A DNA stretch of 64,000 nt from Marinobacter lutaoensis (lineage in GTDB: Bacteria; Pseudomonadota; Gammaproteobacteria; Pseudomonadales; Oleiphilaceae). This document shows, piece after piece, positions 1-8,105 of the stretch (its first letter is position 1; each line of letters opens with the position of its first letter). Under the pieces are notes generated by a model. It had not been told where the DNA came from and did not search any database. It was given only the letters and a program-made list of their open reading frames with translations. Location of the stretch: NCBI RefSeq assembly GCF_001981305.1, contig NZ_MSCW01000001.1, forward strand, positions 248,001 to 312,000, read 5' to 3'. The translations under genes were made by a program, and so were the position numbers.

Positions 1-1
1 C

Positions 2-1483
2 AAGTTTGAGGCGCTCAAGGGGCCGTTCCGCGACGCCACCGAGGTGACCCGGGCTTGCCTGGGCTGCCATACCGAAGCCGCCGAGCAGATCCGCAAGACC
101 ACCCACTGGACCTGGACCTATGCCCACCCGGAAACCGGTCAGGTGCTGGGCAAGCGCCACGTCATCAACAGTTTCTGTGGCATGGCGATCAGTAACGAGG
201 CGCGCTGTACCTCCTGTCACGTCGGCTACGGCTGGACCGACATGAAACAGCCCCCGCCATCGTCGGATTCCGCCGTCGACTGTCTGGTGTGTCACGACAC
301 CACCGGCGACTACTGGAAATTTCCTACCCTGGCGGGCTTCCCCACCGACGTTCCGCGGGAGTGGCCGTCCGGCTCCGGCAAGATCGTCGAGCCCCCGGAT
401 CTGGCCCGGATCGCCGGCCACGTGGGGGCCAGCGGTCGCGCCAACTGCGGCGCCTGCCATTTCTACGGTGGCGGCGGCGATGGCGTCAAGCACGGCGATC
501 TCGACTCCTCCCTGGTTAACCCGCCCCGGACGCTGGATGTCCATATGTCTCCGGAAGGGCTGGATTTTCAATGCTCCGATTGCCACACCACCTGGGGGCA
601 CCGGGTGGCCGGTAGCCGCTACCAGGTCAATGCCAAGGACACGCTCGGGATCGACGTGCCCGGGCATACCGACTTCAGCCGCGCCAGCTGCGAGTCCTGC
701 CACGGCAGCACGCCCCACGACCGGCAAAAGCTTGACGATCATGTCGACACCCTGGCCTGTCAGACCTGCCATGTACCGGCGTTCGCCCGAGGTGGCGTGG
801 CCACCAAAATGTGGTGGGACTGGTCGACTGCGGGTCGGCTCGATGCCGATGGCAACCCCATCACCGAATACGACGCCCACGGGCACGTCCGCTATCTCAG
901 CACCAAGGGGGATTTCCGGTATGAGGAACAGGTGGTGCCGGAGTACGCCTGGTTCGATGGCACCGTGGAGTACACCTTGGTGGACCAGCCGCTGGACCTG
1001 AGCCAGGTGCCCATCGACATCAACCGGGTGGATGGTGGCCCAGAGGACCCGGGCTCGCGCATCTGGCCGTTCAAGGTCATGAGGGGCAAGCAGCCCTACG
1101 ACACCGAATTCAAGACCCTGCTGGTGACCCATGTGTTCGGAGCCGACGATTCGGCGCTGTGGAGCAACTTTGACTGGCCGCGAGCCCTGGCGGCAGGCAG
1201 CGCCATGTCCGGGGTGCCTTTCAGCGGCCACTTCGGGTTTGTGGAAACCCGCATGTACTGGCCCATCGCGCACATGGTGGCGCCCAAGGAGCAGGCGCTG
1301 GACTGCCAGTCCTGCCACGGTGCCCAGAGCCGTCTGGCGGGTTTGGGCGGCATTTACATGCCGGGGTTCCACCACAGTGCTTGGCTGGATCGCCTGGGTT
1401 GGCTGGTGGTGCTCCTGACATTGCTGGGCGTCGGGGCCCACGGCGTGGCGCGCCTGCTGCTGAAAGGGAGGAAACGGCCATGA
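2..1483 (+). CDS. otr: Octaheme tetrathionate reductase-like multiheme cytochrome c, 5' truncated by the window
   Basis: The reading frame is open at the left edge, beginning KFEALKGPFRD, so the true start and signal peptide lie outside. Eight CXXCH haem-binding motifs are visible in order: CLGCH, CTSCH, CLVCH, CGACH, CSDCH, CESCH, CQTCH and CQSCH. This is the count expected for the periplasmic octahaem tetrathionate reductase (Otr) family, which can also act on nitrite and hydroxylamine. A C-terminal hydrophobic segment (WLVVLLTLLGVGAHGVA) followed by basic residues suggests membrane anchoring. The stop overlaps the start of a membrane cytochrome b (ATGA), implying an electron path from the quinol pool. 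The physiological substrate is inferred from family only. Confidence 0.85.
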   Translation, partial: KFEALKGPFRDATEVTRACLGCHTEAAEQIRKTTHWTWTYAHPETGQVLGKRHVINSFCGMAISNEARCTSCHVGYGWTDMKQPPPSSDSAVDCLVCHDTTGDYWKFPTLAGFPTDVPREWPSGSGKIVEPPDLARIAGHVGASGRANCGACHFYGGGGDGVKHGDLDSSLVNPPRTLDVHMSPEGLDFQCSDCHTTWGHRVAGSRYQVNAKDTLGIDVPGHTDFSRASCESCHGSTPHDRQKLDDHVDTLACQTCHVPAFARGGVATKMWWDWSTAGRLDADGNPITEYDAHGHVRYLSTKGDFRYEEQVVPEYAWFDGTVEYTLVDQPLDLSQVPIDINRVDGGPEDPGSRIWPFKVMRGKQPYDTEFKTLLVTHVFGADDSALWSNFDWPRALAAGSAMSGVPFSGHFGFVETRMYWPIAHMVAPKEQALDCQSCHGAQSRLAGLGGIYMPGFHHSAWLDRLGWLVVLLTLLGVGAHGVARLLLKGRKRP

Positions 1484-2085
1484 CTCGGGTCATGATCTAC
1501 CGGCGCTTCGAGCGCTTCTGGCACTGGTCCCAGGCGTTGCTGATCTTCGTACTGCTGGCCACCGGTTTCGAGATTCATGGCAGCTACCATAGCCTGGGGT
1601 TCGCCCAGGCCGTGCGCGTGCATACTCTGGCCGCCTGGGCCCTGATCGTGTTGTGGCTGTTCGCCATGTTCTGGCATGTCACCACCGGGGAGTGGCGGCA
1701 GTACATTCCCACCCGGAAGGGGCTGTTCGCGGTGCTGCACTACTATTTGGTGGGAACCTTCACCGGCGCCGAGCATCCGTACCGGAAAACCAGCAAGGCC
1801 AAGCACAATCCGTTGCAGCGCCTTGCCTATCTGTTCTTCAAGCTGGTTGTTTCGCCGGTGATCTGGGCCAGCGGCCTGCTTTACCTGTTCTACAACGACT
1901 GGCCGGCCACCTTGTCGGGATTGCTGGCACTGGAGTGGGTGGCCCTGGTGCACACGGCGGCCGCGTTCGCGATGCTGGTGTTCATCATCGCCCACGTCTA
2001 CATGGCGACCATGGGGCGCACCCTCACCAGTCTCATCCGGCCGATGATCACCGGCTACGAGGAACTGGACGAGCCACCCCGCTGA
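1480..2085 (+). CDS. Membrane cytochrome b (cytochrome b561/hydrogenase-type), quinol donor to the octahaem cytochrome
   Basis: 201-residue integral membrane protein with about four transmembrane helices and paired His residues inside them (FWHWSQ, RVHTLAAW, FWHVTT, LVHTAAAF, IIAHVYM), as in di-haem cytochrome b561/Ni-Fe hydrogenase b-subunit proteins. The start is the ATG that overlaps the upstream stop, preceded by a strong GGGAGGAAA ribosome binding site; a longer in-frame extension into the upstream gene has no such support. Translational coupling suggests it passes quinol electrons to the octahaem enzyme. Its stop codon directly abuts the stop of the convergent transporter gene, with no base between them. 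Confidence 0.8.
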   Translation: MTRVMIYRRFERFWHWSQALLIFVLLATGFEIHGSYHSLGFAQAVRVHTLAAWALIVLWLFAMFWHVTTGEWRQYIPTRKGLFAVLHYYLVGTFTGAEHPYRKTSKAKHNPLQRLAYLFFKLVVSPVIWASGLLYLFYNDWPATLSGLLALEWVALVHTAAAFAMLVFIIAHVYMATMGRTLTSLIRPMITGYEELDEPPR

Positions 2086-3048
2086 TCAGTCCTCGACGCA
2101 GATCGTCCGCCGGCGCACGCCCTGAACGGTCTTGGCCACCAGCACCAGGATCAGTGCCGTCAGCAGGATCAGCAACAGCACCGACAAGCCCCGGAAAAAT
2201 GGCAGCTGCAGCCGCTCGTACATGAGCAGGGTCGCGATGGTGATCGCGGCCGACGGGAAGGAGTAGGCCCACCAGGACAGGTAGAACTCCAGCTTCAGGA
2301 ACCGCCGGGCCTGGGTGACCAACATCAGGGTCAGGAAAATGGCCACGTAGTACAGAATCCGGGCGAAGGCGTTGAGATCGCCGGTCAGCTGAAGCCAGGA
2401 GACAAACCCGACAGCGGGCGGCGCGATCAGAATGAACAGCGTCGGCAGCAGTTTGCCGGGCAGCGGCTGATGGAAAAACATCCGGTAGAAGATGATGGTC
2501 AGCAGCACCAGCCAGAACACCAGCCCGATACTGAAAAAGAACCAGGAAATTTCCGACGAGGCATGGTGGACCCCGGCGATGGGCACCAGGATGTTGCCAA
2601 CAATGGGAATGAACCAGGCCGGGTTGATGTGGCTGATTTCAAAGTGGGTCTGATGCAGCCAGGCGGACAGGACATACAGGGTGAAGCCCAGGTGCAGTAC
2701 GGTGCCCACGCTCCAGAGCACCATCGACAGGGGCGGGTGGTACGGCAGCAGCGCGATGCTCAGCAGAATCAGACTGATGGACAGCGTGGGAAAGAAGTTG
2801 AGCTTCACCGGGTGGGCGAATTCCGCTTCGACCGCCTGTGGGTACCTCACCACCTTGGCGGCGTAGCCCGCCAGCAGCGCCAGAAACAGGCCCAAGGTCA
2901 GCGCCAGCAGAAGACTGCTGACGGCCAGGGGCAGGGCGAACAGGGTTTCCGCCTTGTGCCAAGCGATGGTGAAGCCGGTCATGCCCATGATCACGGCAAA
3001 CCAGGAAATGGGGAAATGTTGCAGTCTGGGCGTGGTGTGTTCTGTCAT
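2086..3048 (-). CDS. TDT/SLAC1 family transporter (TehA-like anion channel/exporter)
   Basis: 320-residue, very hydrophobic protein with about ten transmembrane segments, beginning MTEHTTPRLQHFPISWF. It contains the FPISWFAVIMGMTGF start typical of the tellurite-resistance/dicarboxylate transporter (TDT, SLAC1) family, which includes TehA-like anion channels and sulfite exporters such as fungal Ssu1. Next to an octahaem sulfur-oxyanion cytochrome and a DsrE protein, export of sulfite or a related anion is a plausible role, but this is inference from context. It is transcribed in the same direction as the DsrE-like gene 73 bp upstream and converges on the cytochrome b gene. Confidence 0.75.
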   Translation of the reverse strand: MTEHTTPRLQHFPISWFAVIMGMTGFTIAWHKAETLFALPLAVSSLLLALTLGLFLALLAGYAAKVVRYPQAVEAEFAHPVKLNFFPTLSISLILLSIALLPYHPPLSMVLWSVGTVLHLGFTLYVLSAWLHQTHFEISHINPAWFIPIVGNILVPIAGVHHASSEISWFFFSIGLVFWLVLLTIIFYRMFFHQPLPGKLLPTLFILIAPPAVGFVSWLQLTGDLNAFARILYYVAIFLTLMLVTQARRFLKLEFYLSWWAYSFPSAAITIATLLMYERLQLPFFRGLSVLLLILLTALILVLVAKTVQGVRRRTICVED

Positions 3049-3121
3049 GGCTCGACCTTGCGTGACTTGCGCCGGTGGGGGCGTCCTGCCGGCCCCACCG
3101 GAGTGAACGGGAAGACGGGCG

Positions 3122-3565
3122 TCAGAAGGTAAACGTCGGGATGTCGGGGTTGAGCATCTGCCCCGCGATCTCCGGGGGCATGGCGACGCTCACGCCTTCG
3201 ATCAGGTCCGCCGGGGTGTGCTCGCTGTTCGGCAGGTACAGGGCGCAGACTCTGGCGGAGCCGCCCTTGTCGAGCAACGCGCGCAGCAGCTGGCCGGGGG
3301 TGACATTGCGCGGTTTCATCGGTTCGGCCTGGTCGTCCTTCAGGGCCAGGTCGCCGGCCCGGTCGCAGAGCAGGACGTGGACTTTCGCGCCCTGCTGCGC
3401 CATGGCATTGGCCAGCACCATGGCCATGCCCTGGGTCTGCTGGGAGGCACTGGACAGGATCACCAGCGCCTCGTCGACGGCGTTGTCGCGGGCCTGGGCA
3501 GTGAACGGACCCAGCGTGAGCAGGGCCAGAAGAGCAACGATCAGGGGTCGGGCAGTCTGGAGCAT
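3122..3565 (-). CDS. Exported DsrE-family protein
   Basis: 147 residues. An N-terminal signal peptide (MLQTARPLIVALLALLTLGPFTAQA, cleavage probably after AQA) precedes a DsrE/DsrF-like alpha/beta domain with the pattern ILSSASQQTQGMAMVLANAMAQQGAKVHVLLCD. Two cysteines are visible (VLLCD and ARVCALY); either could carry persulfide, as in sulfurtransferases of this superfamily. Periplasmic DsrE homologues often sit beside sulfur-oxidation or tetrathionate genes, which fits the neighbours here. The fold assignment is firm; a sulfur-carrier function is inferred. A 5-3-5 palindrome lies about 70 bp upstream. Confidence 0.7.
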   Translation of the reverse strand: MLQTARPLIVALLALLTLGPFTAQARDNAVDEALVILSSASQQTQGMAMVLANAMAQQGAKVHVLLCDRAGDLALKDDQAEPMKPRNVTPGQLLRALLDKGGSARVCALYLPNSEHTPADLIEGVSVAMPPEIAGQMLNPDIPTFTF

Positions 3566-3632
3566 GGCGAGATTCCTTGTCGGTGATGGACTCGTTGTCC
3601 ACTCACTGTAGGAACCTCGGCCCGGGGCGTCA

Positions 3633-3645
3633 GTGACAATGTCAC
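3633..3645. promoter_or_regulatory. Candidate operator: GTGAC-AAT-GTCAC palindrome
   Basis: A perfect 5-bp inverted repeat with a 3-bp centre lies in the 90-bp gap upstream of the DsrE-like gene and just after the end of the amidase gene. Its symmetry suggests a dimeric regulator of the CRP/FNR or GntR type, but it is not a canonical CRP (TGTGA-N6-TCACA) or FNR (TTGAT-N4-ATCAA) site. The binding protein is unknown. Confidence 0.3.
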
Positions 3646-3655
3646 CGTCCTGGGG

Positions 3656-5131
3656 CTAGCCACCCTCCGGTGCCTGGAATCCCGCCAGACCGGCCTGTTC
3701 CAGCAATTCGGAAAAACGCAGGGTGGTCAGGTCCATGCCGGGCGCGCCGATGACCTGGACGTTGTAGGGCAGCCCCTGCCGCGTCCGGCCTATTGGTACC
3801 GAGGTGGCGGGCAGTCCCAGCAGGGTGGCCAGGGCAATCCAGCAGAACTGGTCCATGTAGGCCCGGGGCCGGCCGGCCACGGTGATCCGGCGCCGGAACA
3901 CCGGCTGGCTATGGTCATGGGCGATGGCGGCGGTGGGCGTGACCGGGGTCAGCAGCACGTCCACGGACTGGAACAGGGTTTCGATCTGCGCCCGCATCGT
4001 TTCCCGGCGTTCGCTCCAGAGGGCCCATTGATACACCGGCTGGTTCACGCCCCGGCCGTACTCGGCGATGTGGGCGGTGGTTGGACCAAACAGGTGCAGC
4101 CAGGGCTCAAGGCGGGCGATCCATTTCATCTGCCGGCGTTGGGACGGTTTCAGGGAGGTACTGAGCAGGCTGCCGAGCAGGTTGAAGTAGGGGGGCAGGA
4201 TCTGGTCCAGGGCCAGCAGCGGGTGCCGGGCCGGCGCCACCTGGGCCCCGGTCGTCTCGAGCGCCTGGGCCAGGGTTTGATAGCCGGACACCAGCTCATC
4301 GTCCACCGGGCACAGCGGGTCCTCCAGCCAGAGGCCGACCCGGGTCTGATCGAGCCGGTCGATCGTGGCCGGTGCCATCGCCAGTCGCCAGCTCCGGCTC
4401 TCCACTGGCCGCGGCCCGGCGATGACCTCCAGCAGCAGCCGGAGATCCCGGGCGTTGCGGGCCATGGGGCCACCTTCTACCAGGTCGGGGCGGGACTCGG
4501 TCCCCGGCGGCCCCGGGATATGCCCCCGGAAGGAAACCAGGGCCCGGCTGGGCTTGTGGCCGAACACGCCGCAGAAATGGGCCGGGGTGCGGATGGATCC
4601 GGCCAGGTCGCTGCCCACCTCCAGCGGCGTGAAGCCGGCTGCCAGAGCCGCCGCCGCGCCGCCGGACGAGCCCCCGGGCGTCCGGTCCGGATCGTGGGGG
4701 TTGAGGGTGACGCCGAACAGCGCGTTGTAGCTCTGCAGGTCGGTGGCATACAGCGGCACGTTGGTCTTGCCCAGGATGAGGGCGCCGGCATCCACCAGTC
4801 GCTGCACCACGTCGGCGTGCCGTTCCGGCCGATGATCCCGCAGAGCCGGCGCACCGGCGGTGCAGGGCAGGCCGGCCACCTCCCAGGTATCCTTCAAGGT
4901 CAGCGGCAAGCCGTGCAGCGGCCCCAGTGGCGCGCCGTCCGCCCGTTGCCGGTCCGCCTGCCGGGCCCGTGCCAGGGCGCCGGCCTCGTCGAGGGTGACC
5001 ACCGCGTTCAGGCGGGGGTTGTGTTCGCGGATGCGGGCCAGCAGCGCCCGGGTCAGCTGCTCGCTGCTCAGCTGGCCGTCGGCCATGCGCCGCAGCAGTT
5101 CATGGGCCGGCAGGTAGTGCAGTGCGTCCAT
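3656..5131 (-). CDS. Amidase-signature family amidase
   Basis: 491-residue member of the amidase-signature family (GatA, fatty-acid amide hydrolase, 6-aminohexanoate hydrolase). The Ser-cisSer-Lys triad is recognisable: Lys80 in LPLTLKD, Ser156 in TPGGSSGG and Ser179 in SDLAGSIRTP. No signal peptide is seen, so it is probably cytoplasmic. It is not likely to be GatA: no gatC or gatB is nearby and the C-terminal half differs. The stop lies 90 bp from the DsrE-like gene and the start 39 bp from the voltage-sensor-like gene, all on the minus strand. The substrate cannot be deduced. Confidence 0.8.
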   Translation of the reverse strand: MDALHYLPAHELLRRMADGQLSSEQLTRALLARIREHNPRLNAVVTLDEAGALARARQADRQRADGAPLGPLHGLPLTLKDTWEVAGLPCTAGAPALRDHRPERHADVVQRLVDAGALILGKTNVPLYATDLQSYNALFGVTLNPHDPDRTPGGSSGGAAAALAAGFTPLEVGSDLAGSIRTPAHFCGVFGHKPSRALVSFRGHIPGPPGTESRPDLVEGGPMARNARDLRLLLEVIAGPRPVESRSWRLAMAPATIDRLDQTRVGLWLEDPLCPVDDELVSGYQTLAQALETTGAQVAPARHPLLALDQILPPYFNLLGSLLSTSLKPSQRRQMKWIARLEPWLHLFGPTTAHIAEYGRGVNQPVYQWALWSERRETMRAQIETLFQSVDVLLTPVTPTAAIAHDHSQPVFRRRITVAGRPRAYMDQFCWIALATLLGLPATSVPIGRTRQGLPYNVQVIGAPGMDLTTLRFSELLEQAGLAGFQAPEGG

Positions 5132-5170
5132 GTCGGTTTCCCGGTTGTGGGTGTGCCGTCTTCTTATACG

Positions 5171-6193
5171 TCAGGGCAACTCCGCACGCCAGTGCTTGAC
5201 CCGGACTTGGCCCTTTATGGCATCAATGATCTCCAGAATCAGCTCGATCAGCGCCTGGTTCTGAGCCTCGCCTTCAGGCCGGCCATCCCGTTCCGGCAGG
5301 AACACATGGACGATATCCTCGATGAAGCCGTGGTTGGCGTTGGAGGCCAGGTCCTCCAGAACTTGGTGAATAACCTGAGCGACGATGTCGCCGACCGCGT
5401 TTTCCAGGGCTTCTTGGATGCTCGGGCCGACCACCGGCAGGTAGTTCAGGCGGGCCAGTTCGCTGTTTTGCTTCATGGCCTGGTCCACCCGGCTCTCCAG
5501 ATAGCGCCGCAGGGCGCCACGGTGGGGTACATAGCCTTCCCGGGCCGCTTGCGCCACCCGTTCTGAGATCCAGTCCGCGAGCATGTCGCGCCGGGGTGAC
5601 AGGATCTCGTGGCGGATCCGGTCGAACAGCGGCGAACCGCGACGTACCTCGTCCTGGATGCCCGTCAGTACCTTCAGTACGATCCGGTCGGACAGCTCCT
5701 CCATGAAGGCTTCGTAATAGAAGTTCAGGAACCGGTACAGGCGGGTGTTGGTAATGTCGATAATCTGATACTGATGCAGCCGGTAAACAATGGAAATGAC
5801 CCGTAGGATCCGCAGGAAACGTAGACTGCCGACCGGAATGCAGCCGATCAGGTCATACCAGTGAATGAACGGGTAAAAGTACCAGCGGTCATAGACCTTG
5901 GCCCGGATGGCATAGCCCCAACGCACGAAGAACTCGGTCAGGAAGACCGCGACAAACAGCAGGTCGTAGAAAATGAAGCGTTCGTGAATGGGGTGATAGG
6001 CGGCCTGGAGGGCCGGCAGGTGTGCCTCCAGCAGACGTTGTACGGCGATGAAGCCGTACATGGAATCCCAGACAATGAACGACAAGTTCAGGATCAGCAG
6101 GCCGAGCATCAGGAAGTCGATGACGAACCAGATGAGCTGGTGACTGGACTTCAGTTTCTCGCGATTGATGTGCAACATGCCGTGACGGTTCAA
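5171..6193 (-). CDS. Ion-channel-like membrane protein with voltage-sensor-type S4 helix and no recognisable pore
   Basis: 340 residues. The N-terminal half has about four transmembrane segments (about residues 20-48, 72-95, 104-122 and 123-142). The fourth carries regularly spaced arginines, R125-x2-R128-x2-R131 and R138, like an S4 voltage sensor. No S5-S6 pore or TVGYG selectivity filter follows; instead there are about 190 mostly helical, charged residues, with PVVGPSIQEALENAVGD near residue 250. The layout recalls pore-less voltage-sensor proteins such as Hv1 or voltage-sensing phosphatases, but no phosphatase motif is present. Family function is not known to me; it may simply be annotated as ion transporter. 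Confidence 0.55.
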   Translation of the reverse strand: MNRHGMLHINREKLKSSHQLIWFVIDFLMLGLLILNLSFIVWDSMYGFIAVQRLLEAHLPALQAAYHPIHERFIFYDLLFVAVFLTEFFVRWGYAIRAKVYDRWYFYPFIHWYDLIGCIPVGSLRFLRILRVISIVYRLHQYQIIDITNTRLYRFLNFYYEAFMEELSDRIVLKVLTGIQDEVRRGSPLFDRIRHEILSPRRDMLADWISERVAQAAREGYVPHRGALRRYLESRVDQAMKQNSELARLNYLPVVGPSIQEALENAVGDIVAQVIHQVLEDLASNANHGFIEDIVHVFLPERDGRPEGEAQNQALIELILEIIDAIKGQVRVKHWRAELP

Positions 6194-6312
6194 TCCGTGG
6201 TGTGTTGGTAAGTTGCTGACAGGTTAGCCTATTTGCGCGCCGGGAACGACCCGTCCCCGGGGCGGGCGCGCTTGACCGGCCGGCGCTATACTCGCAACCT
6301 TGGAAGGAACGC

Positions 6313-8105
6313 ATGCCCGAGTGTTCGGAAACAAGAAGGGATAACCGGAGACTGTCTATCAAGCCCGTACCGAAGCCCCTGCGCCTGTTGTCGTGGATGC
6401 TGCTTGTCCTGTCGCTTCCGCTGTCCGCCCTGGCCGGCCAGGTACGGGTACAGCTGGCCGGCGACCATCCTCGGCTTGCGGACAATGTCCGGGCGTTCAT
6501 CGGCGAGGTGGAGGGGCGCAGCGCCGCGAATCTGCGCCGCTACGCCGCCACCGCCGTGGACCAGGCGAGTCGCGCACTGCGGGCCCTCGGCTACTACCGG
6601 CCCCGAATCGACTGGCGGGTGGAGGGCGGCGATGCCGACGACCTGGCGACCCTGATTCTGGACATTGACCCGGGAACGCCGGTTCGGGTCACGGTGCGCC
6701 AGGTTCGGTTCGAGGGGCCCGGCGCGGACGACCCGGAGCTGGTGGCCAACCTGCCGGCAAGCCCGGCCGTCGGCGAAATCCTGGATCACGGCGCTTACGA
6801 CAACCTGCGCGACACCATACAGACCCGGGCCCGGAAGCTTGGCTACTTCGATGGCCGGTTTGTGAACCGGGCCCTGACGGTGGATCCGAACCAGGGAAGC
6901 GCGGACCTTACTCTGGTGTTCGCCACCGGCGAACGCTACCGCCTGGGCGCAGTCACCTTCGCCGAGGGGCATGGCTTTGAGGCGTCGCTGTTGCGCAATT
7001 TCGTCCGTTTCCAACCCGGCACGCCCTACCATGCCGACGAGATCGCCCGCCTTAATCAGGACCTCTCGGCCAGCGGCTACTTCTCCGATGTCGACATCGA
7101 CGCGCCGCCGTCGAAGGCGGACCATGGGGTGATCCCGGTGACGGTCCACCTGAGCCGCCGTGACCGTCGCTCGGTGTCGGCCGGCGTCGGTTTCTCCACC
7201 GATGTGGGGCCGAGGTTCCGGGGCACCTGGCGCGAGCACTGGATCAACCCGATGGGCCACAAGCGAGGGGCGGAGACCGAGATTTCCCAACCCCGGCAGA
7301 ACCTCAGTACCTGGTACGAGCTGCCCCTGGACCCACCGATGACCGACCTGATCCGGCTGACCGCGGGGTACCAGCGGGAGGACATCGAGAATGTCGAATC
7401 GGAACGGCTGATCCTCGGTCAGCAGTGGCAGCATGAACTCGACAACGGCTGGCTTCAGGTTCTGTCCCTGCGTTGGGAAGGCGAGCGCTTCAACATCGGT
7501 AACGATGAGGAAACCGGATCCACCAGCCTGCTGCTGCCGGGCGTGGGGTATTCCAAATTGCACCAGGATTCGTCGCTGGATCCGTCCCAGGGGTATCGGC
7601 TGCAGCTGGATGTGACCGGTTCGCACCGGGCCGTGCTGTCCGATGTCGATATCCTGCACATCAGTGCCCTGGCCAAGGGACTGTACACCCTGGCCGGCCG
7701 ACACCGGTTCCTGGCCCGGTTTCAGTTCGGCGCCGTCGCCACCAACCGTTTCGAAAACGTGCCGCCGTCACTGCGTTTCTTCGCCGGGGGCGACCAGAGT
7801 GTTCGGGGCTATGGCTATGAAACCCTGTCGCCGGAAAATGACAACGGTGTACCCGTGGGGGGCGCTACCTGCTGGTGGGCAGCGGCGAGTACCAGTACCA
7901 GTTCGCCGATCGCTGGCGGCTGGCGGCGTTCGTCGACCACGGCAACGCCATCAACGACCTGTACGATCCACTGGCCACCGGCGCCGGCCTGGGCCTGCGC
8001 TGGATCAGCCCGGTGGGGCCGCTGCGGCTGGATATCGCCAAGGGGCTGGATCCGGAGTTCGGCGGGACCTGGCGACTTCACTTTTCCATGGGGCCTGAGC
8101 TGTGA
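6313..8105 (+). CDS. tamA: TamA, outer-membrane Omp85 translocation component; frameshifted in this sequence
   Basis: TamA is an outer-membrane Omp85 protein that works with inner-membrane-anchored TamB. An N-terminal signal peptide (ends SLPLSALAG) is followed by about three POTRA domains to around residue 270 and a beta-barrel with the Omp85 loop motif VRGYGYE. The start has a good site (GGAAGG). After codon 517 the frame is lost within a six-G run at 7857-7862: as sequenced, frame 1 continues with unrelated residues to 8433. Adding one G restores R-Y-L-L-V-G and a normal barrel end stopping at 8105, about 597 residues, overlapping tamB by GTGA. This is either a sequencing error or a genuine mutation. 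Confidence 0.85.

Noticed and set aside
6272..6292. TTGACC and TATACT as a tamA promoter
   Set aside because: The spacer is only 9 bp; TATACT may be a -10 but no matching -35 was found.
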